64,000 nucleotides of DNA. Origin: Terriglobus albidus. GTDB taxonomy: Bacteria > Acidobacteriota > Terriglobia > Terriglobales > Acidobacteriaceae. Below the pieces are notes generated by a model. The model did not search any database, was not told the origin of the DNA, and saw nothing but the letters and a program-made list of their open reading frames with translations. Location: contig NZ_JAGTAS010000020.1 in assembly GCF_025685425.1 (NCBI RefSeq), forward strand, positions 1-64,000, written 5' to 3'. Positions 26,461-36,440 of the stretch are shown one piece after another; the first letter of the stretch is position 1; each line of letters opens with the position of its first letter. The translations under genes and the position numbers were made by a program.

Positions 26461-26783
26461 GATTTGCGAAAAGTCAAGCGCTGAAGGCGCGTTCTATACC
26501 AGCCTGGGGCAACGCCCCAGGTTTTGGCGCCCCAAAAGATGGTTAAAGGGCTGAAAGCCCGCCCTATATAACAGCCTTCAATCCGAGCTTATCGTTTGTG
26601 ACGATTGGGAATTATAGATCGGGCTTTCAGCCCTCTTACGTTTCCTTAGCTCCGTACCTGGGGCGTTGCCCCAGGCTGGTATAGGTCGCGCCTTCAGCGC
26701 TCAACAAAGAAGGGCTGAAGCCCGCTGCTCCCACCCAATTCCTCAAAAAGGGATCGAGCTTGGTCTTCTTGGCTCGGCTGTCT
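26461..26783. other. Gene-free region occupied by a nested palindrome
   Basis: Nearly the whole interval is the 225-bp inverted repeat at 26477-26701, followed by a fragment GGGCTGAAGCCCGCTGCTCCCACCC (about 26713-26737), the right end of the GGTGGGAGC family. No gene is supported; short frames here translate to the repeat peptide LGQRPRY and similar. Confidence 0.7.
26477..26701. repeat. 225-bp nested inverted repeat
   Basis: The outer arms 26477-26522 and 26656-26701 are 46 bp with only about two mismatches. Each arm holds its own hairpin (CCTGGGGC/GCCCCAGG). Inner arms 26547-26561 and 26620-26634 (AGGGCTGAAAGCCCG and complement) are perfect. The pattern looks like two inverted copies of a dispersed unit. 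Confidence 0.85.
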
Positions 26784-27416
26784 TTAGGTCGTCGGCTGCA
26801 GTTTGCGCCGCTCGGTTTCGAGATAGGTGAACCGGATGCGGTGGATGACCGTGATGGTCGAGAGCACCGCCAGCACCCATAGAGCGGGAGCCATTGTTCC
26901 CCAGTGGTTGAACAGGGCGCCAAGGATGATGAGCACGATGCGCTCCGGCCGTTCCATGAAGCCGACCTTGCACTGGCCGATCAGGGCTTCAGCGCGGGCG
27001 CGGGTGTAACTGACCATCAGGCTGGCCGTCATGACGAAAGCCGCCAGGAAGACATAGAAGAACCGGTTACCGCGGGCGTAAAAGACCAGCAGCCCGAAGA
27101 AGAGCGCCACGTCGGAGTAGCGGTCGATCACGGAGTCGAAGAAGGCTCCGAAGACCGAGACCTGATTGGTCTGCCGGGCGACACGGCCGTCGACCATATC
27201 GAAGAGACCTGCACCGATGATCACCAGGCCGGCATAGAGAAACATGCGATCGGCATTGGCCCGGCGCGCGTACCCAAAGAAGAAGGCAGCGACGATGTTG
27301 ATGATCAAACCGATGAAGGTTAGGGTGTTCGGGGAGATACGGGAGAGCGCCAGACCGTTCACGATCTTCTGCAGCAACCAGCCGCAGGCTCGTCCAAATG
27401 CACTTGTCCAGGTCAT
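26784..27416 (-). CDS. CDP-alcohol phosphatidyltransferase
   Basis: This membrane enzyme joins a CDP-diacylglycerol or similar donor to an alcohol to build phospholipid head groups. The 210-residue product has the diagnostic motif D-x2-D-G-x2-A-R-x8-G-x3-D-x3-D as DMVDGRVARQTNQVSVFGAF then FDSVIDRYSD, and several hydrophobic helices. The VGFMERPERIV segment is common in phosphatidylinositol-phosphate synthase-like members, but the acceptor cannot be named. The ATG at 27416 follows GAGAG; the frame's earlier TTG at 27461 lacks a good site. It is 107 bp downstream of greA on the same strand. Confidence 0.9.
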   Translation of the reverse strand: MTWTSAFGRACGWLLQKIVNGLALSRISPNTLTFIGLIINIVAAFFFGYARRANADRMFLYAGLVIIGAGLFDMVDGRVARQTNQVSVFGAFFDSVIDRYSDVALFFGLLVFYARGNRFFYVFLAAFVMTASLMVSYTRARAEALIGQCKVGFMERPERIVLIILGALFNHWGTMAPALWVLAVLSTITVIHRIRFTYLETERRKLQPTT

Positions 27417-27480
27417 TGTGGTACCGCTCTCTAGTCTAAATGCCCGCGGGAACTGAGCCAAAATCGGGCCCAGCCGGAAC

Positions 27481-27504
27481 GCGGCTCTCCCACTGGAGAA
27501 CCGC
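27481..27504 (-). terminator. Hairpin downstream of greA
   Basis: A 10-bp stem with one G-U pair and a 4-base loop lies 19 bases past the greA stop codon. It lacks a T-tract, so termination is uncertain. Confidence 0.4.
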
Positions 27505-27522
27505 AGGCAGGTCCGGTTTCTG

Positions 27523-27996
27523 CTATTCCGACGCTTCGTGAATGGTGGTGAGCTTCAGGATTTCCAGCTCCCGCTTGCCGCTAGGGGTAACCACGGTGGC
27601 GATATCGCCGACTTCCTTACCTACCAGAGAGCGGCCGATCGGCGAGGTCGTTGAGATCAGCCCCTTGGCCACGTCCGACTCCTCGCTGGTGACCAGCTTG
27701 TAGGTCAGCTCTTCGTCCTTACTGGAATCAAAAACGACTACGGTCGAGCCGAAACCGACCTTGTCGTTGGGAATATTCGCCAGGTTGACCAGCGACAGCT
27801 CGGCCATGCGCTTCTTCAATTGGCCGAGGCGGGCGTTTACGAACTCCTGCCGCTGCTTGGCCATGTGATATTCAGCGTTTTCGCTCAGGTCGCCAAGGGC
27901 AACCGCCTTCTTGATTTCAGCCGGTAGCTCGGTCGTCAGCTCGTACTCCAACTGCTTGATCTCTTCTTCGAGCCTCTTTTTGATGTGTTCGGGCAT
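27523..27996 (-). CDS. greA: Transcription elongation factor GreA
   Basis: GreA enters the RNA polymerase secondary channel and stimulates cleavage of backtracked RNA. The 157-residue product has the coiled-coil N-terminal domain (EEEIKQLEYELTTELPAEI; ALGDLSENAEYHMAKQRQEF), with the acidic tip residues in the DLSENAEY loop, and a C-terminal FKBP-like domain ending TPSGKRELEILKLTTI. Length is normal. Confidence 0.95.
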   Translation of the reverse strand: MPEHIKKRLEEEIKQLEYELTTELPAEIKKAVALGDLSENAEYHMAKQRQEFVNARLGQLKKRMAELSLVNLANIPNDKVGFGSTVVVFDSSKDEELTYKLVTSEESDVAKGLISTTSPIGRSLVGKEVGDIATVVTPSGKRELEILKLTTIHEASE

Positions 27997-28093
27997 TCGC
28001 TTCGGGCCTTTGAAATGAAATAAGCGCTTCCCCTCGCGCTGTTGGAACCACGCGAGGGCAGCGCCCGCATGCGGCTAGTCCTTGGAAACCTGA

Positions 28094-28561
28094 TTATACG
28101 ACGGGTGGCGTTTCGCGGGCGGCCCGGTAAACCTTCTCGGCAAGGTAGCTTTCGAGCAGCACAACAGCCGCCACCTGGTCCAGCACCTCTTTGCGGTTCT
28201 GTGTCCCGTAGCCTGCCTGGTTCAGGCGTTCATGTGCCTCGCGCGTCGTCAACCGTTCATCGAAATACACCACGGCGATCCCGGCAGCCTGGGCAACAGC
28301 CTCGGCGAACTCCCGTGACGCGAGAGCGCGTTTGCCTTCGGTCCCGTCCATGTTGAGCGGCAGCCCGGCAACGATCTCGGTGACTTCATGCTTGCGGACA
28401 AGACGAGCGATGTTCTTTGCGTCGTCTTTCAGCCGGGTGCGGCGCAACGTGAACAGAGGCTCGATCGTCACTCCCAACCGGTCCGTCATAGCCAGGCCGA
28501 CAAAGGTGTCTCCGATATCGATTGCGAGTGTGCGAGAAAACTGCTGAGTCACTTCTGCCAC
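28094..28561 (-). CDS. ruvX: YqgF/RuvX family putative Holliday-junction resolvase or rRNA-processing nuclease
   Basis: The family has an RNase H fold and acts in pre-16S rRNA processing and possibly junction resolution. The 155-residue product has the first acidic motif AIDIGDTFVGLAMTD (about 13-27), GLPLNMDGTEG (about 66-76) and the last catalytic region DERLTTREAHERL with DQVAAVVLLESYL. The start is GTG with GGAGG six bases upstream. It lies about 100 bp upstream of greA on the same strand. Confidence 0.92.
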   Translation of the reverse strand: MAEVTQQFSRTLAIDIGDTFVGLAMTDRLGVTIEPLFTLRRTRLKDDAKNIARLVRKHEVTEIVAGLPLNMDGTEGKRALASREFAEAVAQAAGIAVVYFDERLTTREAHERLNQAGYGTQNRKEVLDQVAAVVLLESYLAEKVYRAARETPPVV

Positions 28562-28743
28562 TCTAATCCTCCAAACGTGTCATTTCGTTCCGCCCGCCGG
28601 GGAAAATCTGACGCGTATCTCTCTAAATTTTTCGTGCCGGCTGCCGATAACAAAGTTGAAATCACGTGAAATCAGAGGTTTGCGCTTTGGCCCATTACAT
28701 GCACCACTATCCCCAAATCCGGCGAAGGAGAATGTTTAGCTGC

Positions 28744-29001
28744 ATGATGCGCAATCCGGCAACGGCCATTTGCCCGAACTGCCGCCAAGGCCATTTCAAC
28801 CGCCGGGGTACGGAAACGGCCCTGCAACGGTATTTTTGCCAGATCTTCCGGCTGTTTCCGTGGGCGTGTTCTCAGTGTGAGTACACCGTCTACAGCCGGG
28901 ATCGTGGCCATGTGCGGTATACCCCCAAGGTGGACGGTCTGACCCCAGCGGCAGTCAATGATCGCGTACTGCGACGTGAGCGATCCGACTCCTGGGCGTA
29001 A
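28744..29001 (+). CDS. Small zinc-ribbon-like protein
   Basis: An 85-residue protein has two Cys pairs, CPNC (about residues 8-11) and CSQC (about 41-44), separated by HFNRRG and a hydrophobic YFCQIFRLFPWA stretch, the layout of a zinc ribbon. The start is uncertain: ATG codons at 28732, 28744 and 28747 follow GAAGGAG at 28725-28730; the first is too close to it, and the frame opens at a GTG at 28666. No function is known. Zinc-ribbon proteins of this size with an L-rich middle occur in Acidobacteria. Confidence 0.55.
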   Translation: MMRNPATAICPNCRQGHFNRRGTETALQRYFCQIFRLFPWACSQCEYTVYSRDRGHVRYTPKVDGLTPAAVNDRVLRRERSDSWA

Positions 29002-29028
29002 TTCCCACCCTTTCAAAACAGATTCGTG

Positions 29029-29874
29029 TCAGCGCCCTCTGGAAGGATCAGGGGAGTTGCTGACATTTAAATCGAGGTGCACCCCTGGCATCTCCGGAAC
29101 ATAACACTCCCCGTCGCTGGCGTACGTCTTCGCGCAGCTCGCCGTGATGTCCTTCCGTTGTGGCGACTGGGCAAACTGCCACACCGTTGCATTCGGGGTT
29201 CCGCTGTCGCTAAGCTTCGGTGCATTCAACACGCATCCAGGCGCGGGCCCGACCGGAGCACAAGCATCCTGCGCCACCCACAGTACGACGTCGTGCAGCT
29301 TGAGCTTCTTCACCCAGGTGGAGATATCTTCCGCGGTCGTAATGTGCACGCCTCCGCCCTCATCCACCGGGCGCCCGCTGCAGTATGCGCCGGGTGTATA
29401 TCCAGCGGCTGCCACCGCCTCAGTCCATCCCAGTGTGTAGGCGCGCTGTTCTTCGAGCAGGCGTCCGCCCTCTTCGAGGTCGAGAAAGATCACCGCACCT
29501 GCGGGGAAACCTTCACGCTTCGCGGCTGCAACCGCCGCAATGCCTTCCCGTTTGCCCAGCATCTCAGGCTTAACACCGCGTTTCGCGGCAGCCTTGATCT
29601 GCGGATCCAGCTTTCCGTTCCAGAGGATCAGGAAACCGTAGCCCATGCCGCGGATGATCGCGCGCTTGCCCACCCATGTGTTGCCGGTCTCGCCGGGAGG
29701 ATTGTTAAGCCAGTAGCCGGTGAAGGCGAACCGCGATTTTCCGGCTCGCATGGCGGCGTCTCCGGGATAGTCGTTGCGATCGAAGCCGAGCTTTCCCTGA
29801 GCGTGCGCCAGTGTGGAAGCACCCATCGTCAGCGCCAATAGAAACCATCGAAACTTCCGCGAAATCACCTGCAT
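29029..29874 (-). CDS. Exported Rv2525c-like glycoside hydrolase-like protein (DUF1906)
   Basis: The domain is a TIM-barrel related to GH25 lysozymes and probably acts on cell-wall or other glycans outside the cytoplasm. The 281-residue product has a signal peptide (RWFLLALTMGASTLAHA), then GFDRNDYPGD at the barrel entry, GAVIFLDLEEGGRL with candidate acidic catalytic residues, YCSGRPVDEGGG and VWQFAQSP. It reads away from a DinB-family gene with only 22 bp between start codons. Confidence 0.8.
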   Translation of the reverse strand: MQVISRKFRWFLLALTMGASTLAHAQGKLGFDRNDYPGDAAMRAGKSRFAFTGYWLNNPPGETGNTWVGKRAIIRGMGYGFLILWNGKLDPQIKAAAKRGVKPEMLGKREGIAAVAAAKREGFPAGAVIFLDLEEGGRLLEEQRAYTLGWTEAVAAAGYTPGAYCSGRPVDEGGGVHITTAEDISTWVKKLKLHDVVLWVAQDACAPVGPAPGCVLNAPKLSDSGTPNATVWQFAQSPQRKDITASCAKTYASDGECYVPEMPGVHLDLNVSNSPDPSRGR

Positions 29875-29896
29875 ATGCTCATGCTACCGTGAGCGC

Positions 29897-30427
29897 ATGA
29901 CTACAGCCGTTGCCGATCCGCGTTATCCCATCGGGAAGTTTTCACGTCCCGAAACCATCACGCCCGCGCACCGCAAGGAAGCGATCGCCGAGATTGCCGC
30001 ACTTCCGGAGAAACTCTCCGCTGCCCTGGCCAAACTGCGCCAAGCACAGCTTGACACGCCTTATCGCGAAGGCGGATGGACAGTACGTCAGCTCGTGCAC
30101 CACATCGCAGACTCGCACCTGAACGCCATCACCCGGCTGAAGCTGGCACTAACAGAAGAGACGCCCGTGATTCGTCCTTACGACGAAAAGTCCTGGGCGG
30201 AGTTGCCGGATAACAGCCTCGATGTCGAGGTCAGCGTCAATCTCCTGAAAGCTCTTCACACCCGCTGGGCCACGGTTCTCGAATCACTCAATGACGCGCA
30301 GTGGCAGCGGCTGCTGCAGCATCCGGAACAAACAACGCCATGGACTGTGGAGCACCTGACGTTGATCTACGCATGGCACTCGAAGCACCATGTAGCCCAC
30401 GTCGAGTTGCTAGTTGCTGGTTCCTAG
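29897..30427 (+). CDS. DinB/YfiT-type metal-dependent protein
   Basis: DinB-fold proteins of the YfiT branch bind a metal with three histidines and include thiol transferases and putative hydrolases. The 176-residue product matches the family: DPRYPIGKFSRPETITPAHR, VRQLVHHIADSH (first His), and WHSKHHVAHVELL (two His). The ATG at 29897 is preferred; the frame extends upstream into the divergent gene. The stop codon TAG (30425-30427) lies in a TAGTTGC repeat, so the last residues (LLVAGS) are encoded by repeat sequence. Confidence 0.88.
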   Translation: MTTAVADPRYPIGKFSRPETITPAHRKEAIAEIAALPEKLSAALAKLRQAQLDTPYREGGWTVRQLVHHIADSHLNAITRLKLALTEETPVIRPYDEKSWAELPDNSLDVEVSVNLLKALHTRWATVLESLNDAQWQRLLQHPEQTTPWTVEHLTLIYAWHSKHHVAHVELLVAGS

Positions 30428-30493
30428 TTGCTAGTTGTTGCTTGGTTGCTTGGAGCTTCTAACTAGCAACCAGCAACTAGAATCCAGCAACTG
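30404..30493. repeat. TAGTTGC/GCAACTA inverted repeat cluster
   Basis: Left units (GTTGCTAGTTGCTGGTTCC and TAGTTGCTAGTTG) and right units (AACTAGCAACCAGCAACTAG) pair over at least 11 perfect bp (30412-30422 with 30468-30478). The left part overlaps the end of the DinB-family gene and supplies its TAG stop. It sits between convergent genes, where a two-way terminator would be useful. Confidence 0.75.
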
Positions 30494-30496
30494 CCT

Positions 30497-31540
30497 TTAT
30501 TCAATTGGTTTCCGTATCCCCAGCGTCGCCTTCTTCCGTTCCTGCGGCTTAATCGCTTCGCGGTTTTCGGGGGCGTTGGGGTGAACGCCGAAGTCCCACA
30601 CGCCGAGGTTGATCTCTTTCTCGCTGAGGATTTCCATCAGGGCGTACTCGCCGAAGTCGAGCTGCTCCTTTGGTGTGAGCTTCATCCAGTGACCGCCGGG
30701 TAGCATCTCGGCAGTAGTGGGGATCACATCTTCCTGCCGTTTGGTCGTCCCGATCATTGAGATGTTGAAGCTGGAGACGATGCGTACATCACGCCGCACG
30801 TCACAACGGACGATGACGTAGGTGCTCTTATCCGATCCACCGGTCGGGGCCTGCTGTTGTTTGGAGCCGTGCGTGTTGACCTCGAAGGCGTTTGAGGGCA
30901 CGTCGGTGTCATCGTCTCCGACACGGATATACAGTGGGCCGTCCGGTACATGCAGTTGGATGGGCGAGCGTGAGCCCTTCAGCTCCACAACCTGATGTGA
31001 GGTGGAGAGCGGGTTGATCACTGCCTTCAGGATGTTGTGCGCCGTCTGCTTATTCAGCTCTCCGGAGGACTGAGCCAGCGGCACCAGCTCAGGCGTGCCA
31101 TGGAAGGTATCCAAAGCAAGAACCGAAGTGTCTTCGGGCAGACGCAGGTTGGGCGCGACCTCGGGAGTGCGGGCCCGCAGGTCAGCCTCCTCCTTCTGGA
31201 GCTCGGGGTCGAGTTGCACCTTATTTTGTGCAGCCTGAGCTGCGCCGGGGGCGTGATCTTTCTGATATCTCTCGGTCGCGTCCCAATCAATCAGGTTGGC
31301 GGGGATCTCTTCCTTGACTCCGCCGCGCTCAGCCGAGGTGTAGACCACGTTGCTGCCGGAGATGCGGTAGCTGGTCACTACCTGGTAACTGCCGTCTTTC
31401 AGGATGAGACGGGTGCGCTGGGGTCCGTTATAGGGCTGCTGCGCGACAGCAAAATCGGTAAAGCAAGCCAAACCACCGCTCAAGCAGAAGATAAGCGCCA
31501 GGGCGCGCGACATTTTCGTACGTAGAAGCGTCTTGAACAT
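30497..31540 (-). CDS. Exported protein of unknown function
   Basis: I do not recognise a named family. The 347-residue product has a signal peptide (ALALIFCLSGGLACFTDFAVAQ). Residues about 40-85 (TRLILKDGSYQVVTSYRI; VVYTSAERGGVKEEIP; LIDWDATERY) resemble the small beta-domain often seen in acidobacterial exported proteins. The rest is a beta-rich region with LDFGEYALMEILSEKEINLGVWDFGV. The open frame continues to 31696; I chose the ATG at 31540, though one at 31513 is also possible. It is divergent from the small membrane protein gene (61 bp). Confidence 0.65.
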   Translation of the reverse strand: MFKTLLRTKMSRALALIFCLSGGLACFTDFAVAQQPYNGPQRTRLILKDGSYQVVTSYRISGSNVVYTSAERGGVKEEIPANLIDWDATERYQKDHAPGAAQAAQNKVQLDPELQKEEADLRARTPEVAPNLRLPEDTSVLALDTFHGTPELVPLAQSSGELNKQTAHNILKAVINPLSTSHQVVELKGSRSPIQLHVPDGPLYIRVGDDDTDVPSNAFEVNTHGSKQQQAPTGGSDKSTYVIVRCDVRRDVRIVSSFNISMIGTTKRQEDVIPTTAEMLPGGHWMKLTPKEQLDFGEYALMEILSEKEINLGVWDFGVHPNAPENREAIKPQERKKATLGIRKPIE

Positions 31541-31601
31541 AGGCAGCCACACGATTAGACGTATTCGTGTGTGCTTTCGCAACTGTGATACGGTCAGTGC
31601 T

Positions 31602-31949
31602 ATGAGCATGCTACGACAGATCAATGCTGGTGAGCGGCGCACGTGGATGCGCTGGGTCGCCGTGTTGTGCATGCTTTTGATTATGGTGGCCAGCACGGTT
31701 GAGCTGTGCCATACGCACCCGGATTCGGTGCAGCAGACACGCGATCAGCGCCAGTCTGGGCCCACCGACCATTGCCCGCTGTGCGTGGCCATGCACTCGG
31801 CGCTGCCCACTTCCCTGCATGTGACTCCCGAACCTGTAATGCAGGTGGGAACGGTACAGGGACCCGCGATCGATACGCGCCGTCGTCTGTTGTGGGCGCA
31901 TGGACTCGCCAGCCGTCCTCCTCCCTCCGTGACAACGATCGCTCTGTAG
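31602..31949 (+). CDS. Small membrane-anchored His/Cys-rich protein upstream of the TonB receptor
   Basis: The 115-residue product has one N-terminal hydrophobic helix (WVAVLCMLLIMVAST), then ELCHTHPDS and CPLCVAMHSALP. His-Thr-His, Cys-x2-Cys and Met-His are candidate metal ligands. The gene lies 73 bp ahead of a TonB receptor on the same strand and is probably co-transcribed. I infer a role in metal sensing or uptake but do not recognise a characterised family. Start chosen at 31602; an ATG at 31608 is equally possible. Confidence 0.6.
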   Translation: MSMLRQINAGERRTWMRWVAVLCMLLIMVASTVELCHTHPDSVQQTRDQRQSGPTDHCPLCVAMHSALPTSLHVTPEPVMQVGTVQGPAIDTRRRLLWAHGLASRPPPSVTTIAL

Positions 31950-32022
31950 GCGAGGGCTGCCATCGCTCATCTGCGAAGGCTCCCTTACATGGCGTGTTTT
32001 TCATCAGAAGACAGGAGTTCCC

Positions 32023-34536
32023 ATGAAGAAGCTTTTTCTGCTCGTCCTGAGCGGAATTGTTCTGCTTTCCGCTCGCGTATACGCCCAGGGTACGGCGGGC
32101 AGTGTCAGTGGCGTTGTTACCGATTCCACCGGAGCCGTAATCCCCGGCGCGGTGGTCACCATTACCAACCCGGTGAGCGGTCACGCTCAGACCGCAACGA
32201 CGGGCAGTGACGGCCGCTACATCGTCAGCAATCTTCCCTTTGGCCGCTACCACACCAGTGCCGCCGCACAGGGATTTCAGCCGCAGGCCTCGGACGTGCA
32301 ACTGCGCTCGGCAGCGATTGTCTCGCTGGACTTCCATCTGACTGTCTTTGCCGGAAATACGGTTGTGACCGTGGAAGCCGATGCCGAAGACCTGATCAAC
32401 CGCGATCCGGTTGCCAGCACCGCGATCGACCGCAGCCTCTATGAGAAGCTGCCGACCGAGAGCACGGCCGCTCCGCTCAGCTCGCTGGTCACACTCAGCA
32501 CACCGGGCATTGCTTCGGACTCGAACGGACTCTTCCATCCGATGGGCGAGCACGCTGACACTACTTACTCCATCGATGGTCAGCCGGTCAGCGACCAGCA
32601 GAGCCGCGTCTTCGGCAACCAGCTCAGCCTGAACGCCATTCAGTCCGTCAACGTGATTGATGGTATCCCTCCGGCAGAGTACGGCGATAAGGCGAGCCTG
32701 GTGGTACAGACCACGACCCGTTCCGGACTGGACTCCAAGCATCCGACAGGGACCATCTCGGCCAGCTACGGCAGCTTCGGATCGGCAACGCTCTCTGGCT
32801 CGGTCGGTATCGGCAGCCAGCACTTCGGCAACTTCGTCAGCCTGGACGGTGTGAACAGCGGCCGTTATCTGGATACGCCGGAGTTCCGTCCGCTGCATGC
32901 GCACGGCAACAACCAGAACTTCTTCGACCGCTTTGATTTCAAACCGGACGACCGCGATACCTTCCAGCTCAATCTCTCAGCCTCGCGCTCGTGGTTCCAG
33001 ACACCGAACCAGTACGACCAGGAGGCCGCCGGACAGGATCAGCGCGCCAAGATCCTGAGCTACAACCTCTCGCCGAGCTGGACTCATGTGCTGAATCCCA
33101 GCGCACTATTCAGCGTGAATCCGTACCTGCGTCAGGACAACTTCCACTACTATCCGTCGAATAACGTCTTCAACGATCTGCCGGCAACGCTGTCGCAGTC
33201 GCGCCGCCTGCAGAACGCCGGCATCAAGACCGACTTCTCCTGGACCAAAGGCATCAACACGCTGAAGGCAGGCGCCAACTTCTACCATACCTTCCTGCAT
33301 GAGGGCTTCTCGCTGGGCATCACGGATCCCAGTTATAACGACCCCAGCAGCGACAGCTATAACCCCAATCTGGCTCCCTACGACCTGACCCGGGGTGGAT
33401 CGTTCTATCGCTTCAATGGCCGTACCGACATCAAGCAGGAGGCCCTCTATGTGCAGGACTCGCTGTTGTGGCGCGGTATCGAGCTGCAGCTTGGAGTCCG
33501 CGCGGACAACTATAGCGGCCTGAGCAGCCGGTCGATGGTGCAGCCACGGCTTGGTCTCAGTTACCAGGTCAAGCAGACCAACACGGTGCTGCGCGCCGGT
33601 TACGGCAAGCTGTTCCTGACTCCGTATAACGAGAACCTCATCGCCTCCAGCTCGACTGGCGTCGGCGGCCTTTCCAATGGTGTCTTCGCCGCCGAAGCAT
33701 TGAAGCCCGCCGGCCGCGACCAGTACAACGTCGGCTTCGAGCAGGGCTTTGGCAAGCACCTTGTCGTAAGCGGAGAGTACTTCTGGAAGTACACCGACCG
33801 CGACTTCGACTTCAGCGTGCTGTTCAACACACCGCTGGCGTTCCCGATCCAGTGGAAGAAGTCGAAGATCGACGGCTTCGGTATCAAGGTCAACGTCCCG
33901 AACGTGAAGGGCTTCTCGGCTTACTCTGTCCTGGGTCACACCCGTTCCCGCTTCTTTGGGCCGGAGGTTGGCGGCATCCTGTTCAACGATCCCAGCGTGA
34001 CCGATGCTACCGTCTTCCGCATCGATCACGATCAGGCCTTCCAGCAGACCACGCATCTGCAGTGGCAACCGAAGAAGGAAGGCGGATGGGCAGGCCTGAC
34101 GTGGCGGTATGAGAGCGGCCTGGTCGCCGGCAATGCTCCCTTCGCCACGGACACAACATCGCCGGTGGATCTGACCTTCCTGACCGCCGATCAGCAGCAG
34201 CAGATCGCGCTGGCCTGCAACGGCGTACGCGCAACCCTGAATGCGCCGCTCTCGAGCTGTGCGCCCAACTTGCTCTCTTCTCCCCTGGTCTCAATCCCGG
34301 CGCCAGGGACAGAGGACGATGACCGCAACCCGCCCCGCATCGCTCCGCGCACCATGTTCGATGCCGGCCTGGGATGGGACAACCTTTTCCATAAAGACCG
34401 AATCAAAACGAACATAAGCCTGACAGTTGTGAATTTGACAAACAAGTACGCGTTGTACAACTTTTTGTCGACGTTCAGCGGAACCCATTTTGTTTCGCCA
34501 CGCACAATCAACGGGCAGGTGTCGTTCAACTTCTAA
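32023..34536 (+). CDS. TonB-dependent receptor with carboxypeptidase regulatory-like domain
   Basis: This 837-residue outer-membrane receptor has a signal peptide (LFLLVLSGIVLLSARVYAQ), a carboxypeptidase-like domain at about 28-112 (VSGVVTDSTGAVIPGAVVTI), a plug (TYSIDGQPVSDQQSR; GIPPAEYGDKASLVVQTTT) and a beta-barrel ending RTINGQVSFNF with a terminal Phe. AGGAG lies six bases upstream of the ATG. The preceding His/Cys-rich small protein hints at a metal or metal-complex ligand. It is shorter than the 996-residue receptor and its sequence is clearly different. Confidence 0.9.
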   Translation: MKKLFLLVLSGIVLLSARVYAQGTAGSVSGVVTDSTGAVIPGAVVTITNPVSGHAQTATTGSDGRYIVSNLPFGRYHTSAAAQGFQPQASDVQLRSAAIVSLDFHLTVFAGNTVVTVEADAEDLINRDPVASTAIDRSLYEKLPTESTAAPLSSLVTLSTPGIASDSNGLFHPMGEHADTTYSIDGQPVSDQQSRVFGNQLSLNAIQSVNVIDGIPPAEYGDKASLVVQTTTRSGLDSKHPTGTISASYGSFGSATLSGSVGIGSQHFGNFVSLDGVNSGRYLDTPEFRPLHAHGNNQNFFDRFDFKPDDRDTFQLNLSASRSWFQTPNQYDQEAAGQDQRAKILSYNLSPSWTHVLNPSALFSVNPYLRQDNFHYYPSNNVFNDLPATLSQSRRLQNAGIKTDFSWTKGINTLKAGANFYHTFLHEGFSLGITDPSYNDPSSDSYNPNLAPYDLTRGGSFYRFNGRTDIKQEALYVQDSLLWRGIELQLGVRADNYSGLSSRSMVQPRLGLSYQVKQTNTVLRAGYGKLFLTPYNENLIASSSTGVGGLSNGVFAAEALKPAGRDQYNVGFEQGFGKHLVVSGEYFWKYTDRDFDFSVLFNTPLAFPIQWKKSKIDGFGIKVNVPNVKGFSAYSVLGHTRSRFFGPEVGGILFNDPSVTDATVFRIDHDQAFQQTTHLQWQPKKEGGWAGLTWRYESGLVAGNAPFATDTTSPVDLTFLTADQQQQIALACNGVRATLNAPLSSCAPNLLSSPLVSIPAPGTEDDDRNPPRIAPRTMFDAGLGWDNLFHKDRIKTNISLTVVNLTNKYALYNFLSTFSGTHFVSPRTINGQVSFNF

Positions 34537-34605
34537 CAGCCCTCCCCCGGTTTCGTTCGAGTTGCCCTCCCCCGGCACCTCAACAACGGTTGGATGACAC
34601 CACAG

Positions 34606-34637
34606 CGGCTCCGGAGCGAACCTCCGGAGCCGTTTTT
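34606..34637 (+). terminator. Rho-independent terminator of the TonB receptor gene
   Basis: A perfect 11-bp GC-rich stem (34606-34616 with 34622-34632), a 5-base loop and TTTTT follow the receptor gene by about 70 bp. Confidence 0.9.
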
Positions 34638-34692
34638 GTGCTCCCGGAAAACAGCTATAATGGATCGTGCACCCCTGTGGAGCCAATCCTGA

Positions 34693-36369
<1,677 letters not shown>

Positions 36370-36390
36370 CGAATAAGCAATTCACACAAT

Positions 36391-36425
36391 AGAAAACCAT
36401 CGTGATGAGCGGTGGTTCTTTATTG
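36391..36425 (+). terminator. Probable terminator of pyrG
   Basis: AACCATCG (36395-36402) pairs with CGGTGGTT (36410-36417) with one G-U pair, followed by CTTTATTG. It lies 25 bases after the pyrG stop codon. Confidence 0.55.
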
Positions 36426-36440
36426 CACCCTGTAAACCAC

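Noticed and set aside
26636-26923. 95-residue minus-strand frame with the peptide LGQRPRY
   Set aside because: It is the translation of the palindromic repeat plus antisense of the phosphatidyltransferase gene.
31681-32904. 407-residue minus-strand open frame
   Set aside because: It is antisense to the small membrane protein and TonB receptor genes, both of which have good starts and motifs.
33106-34068. 320-residue minus-strand open frame inside the TonB receptor
   Set aside because: Antisense shadow of a GC-rich gene; no start signal or family pattern.
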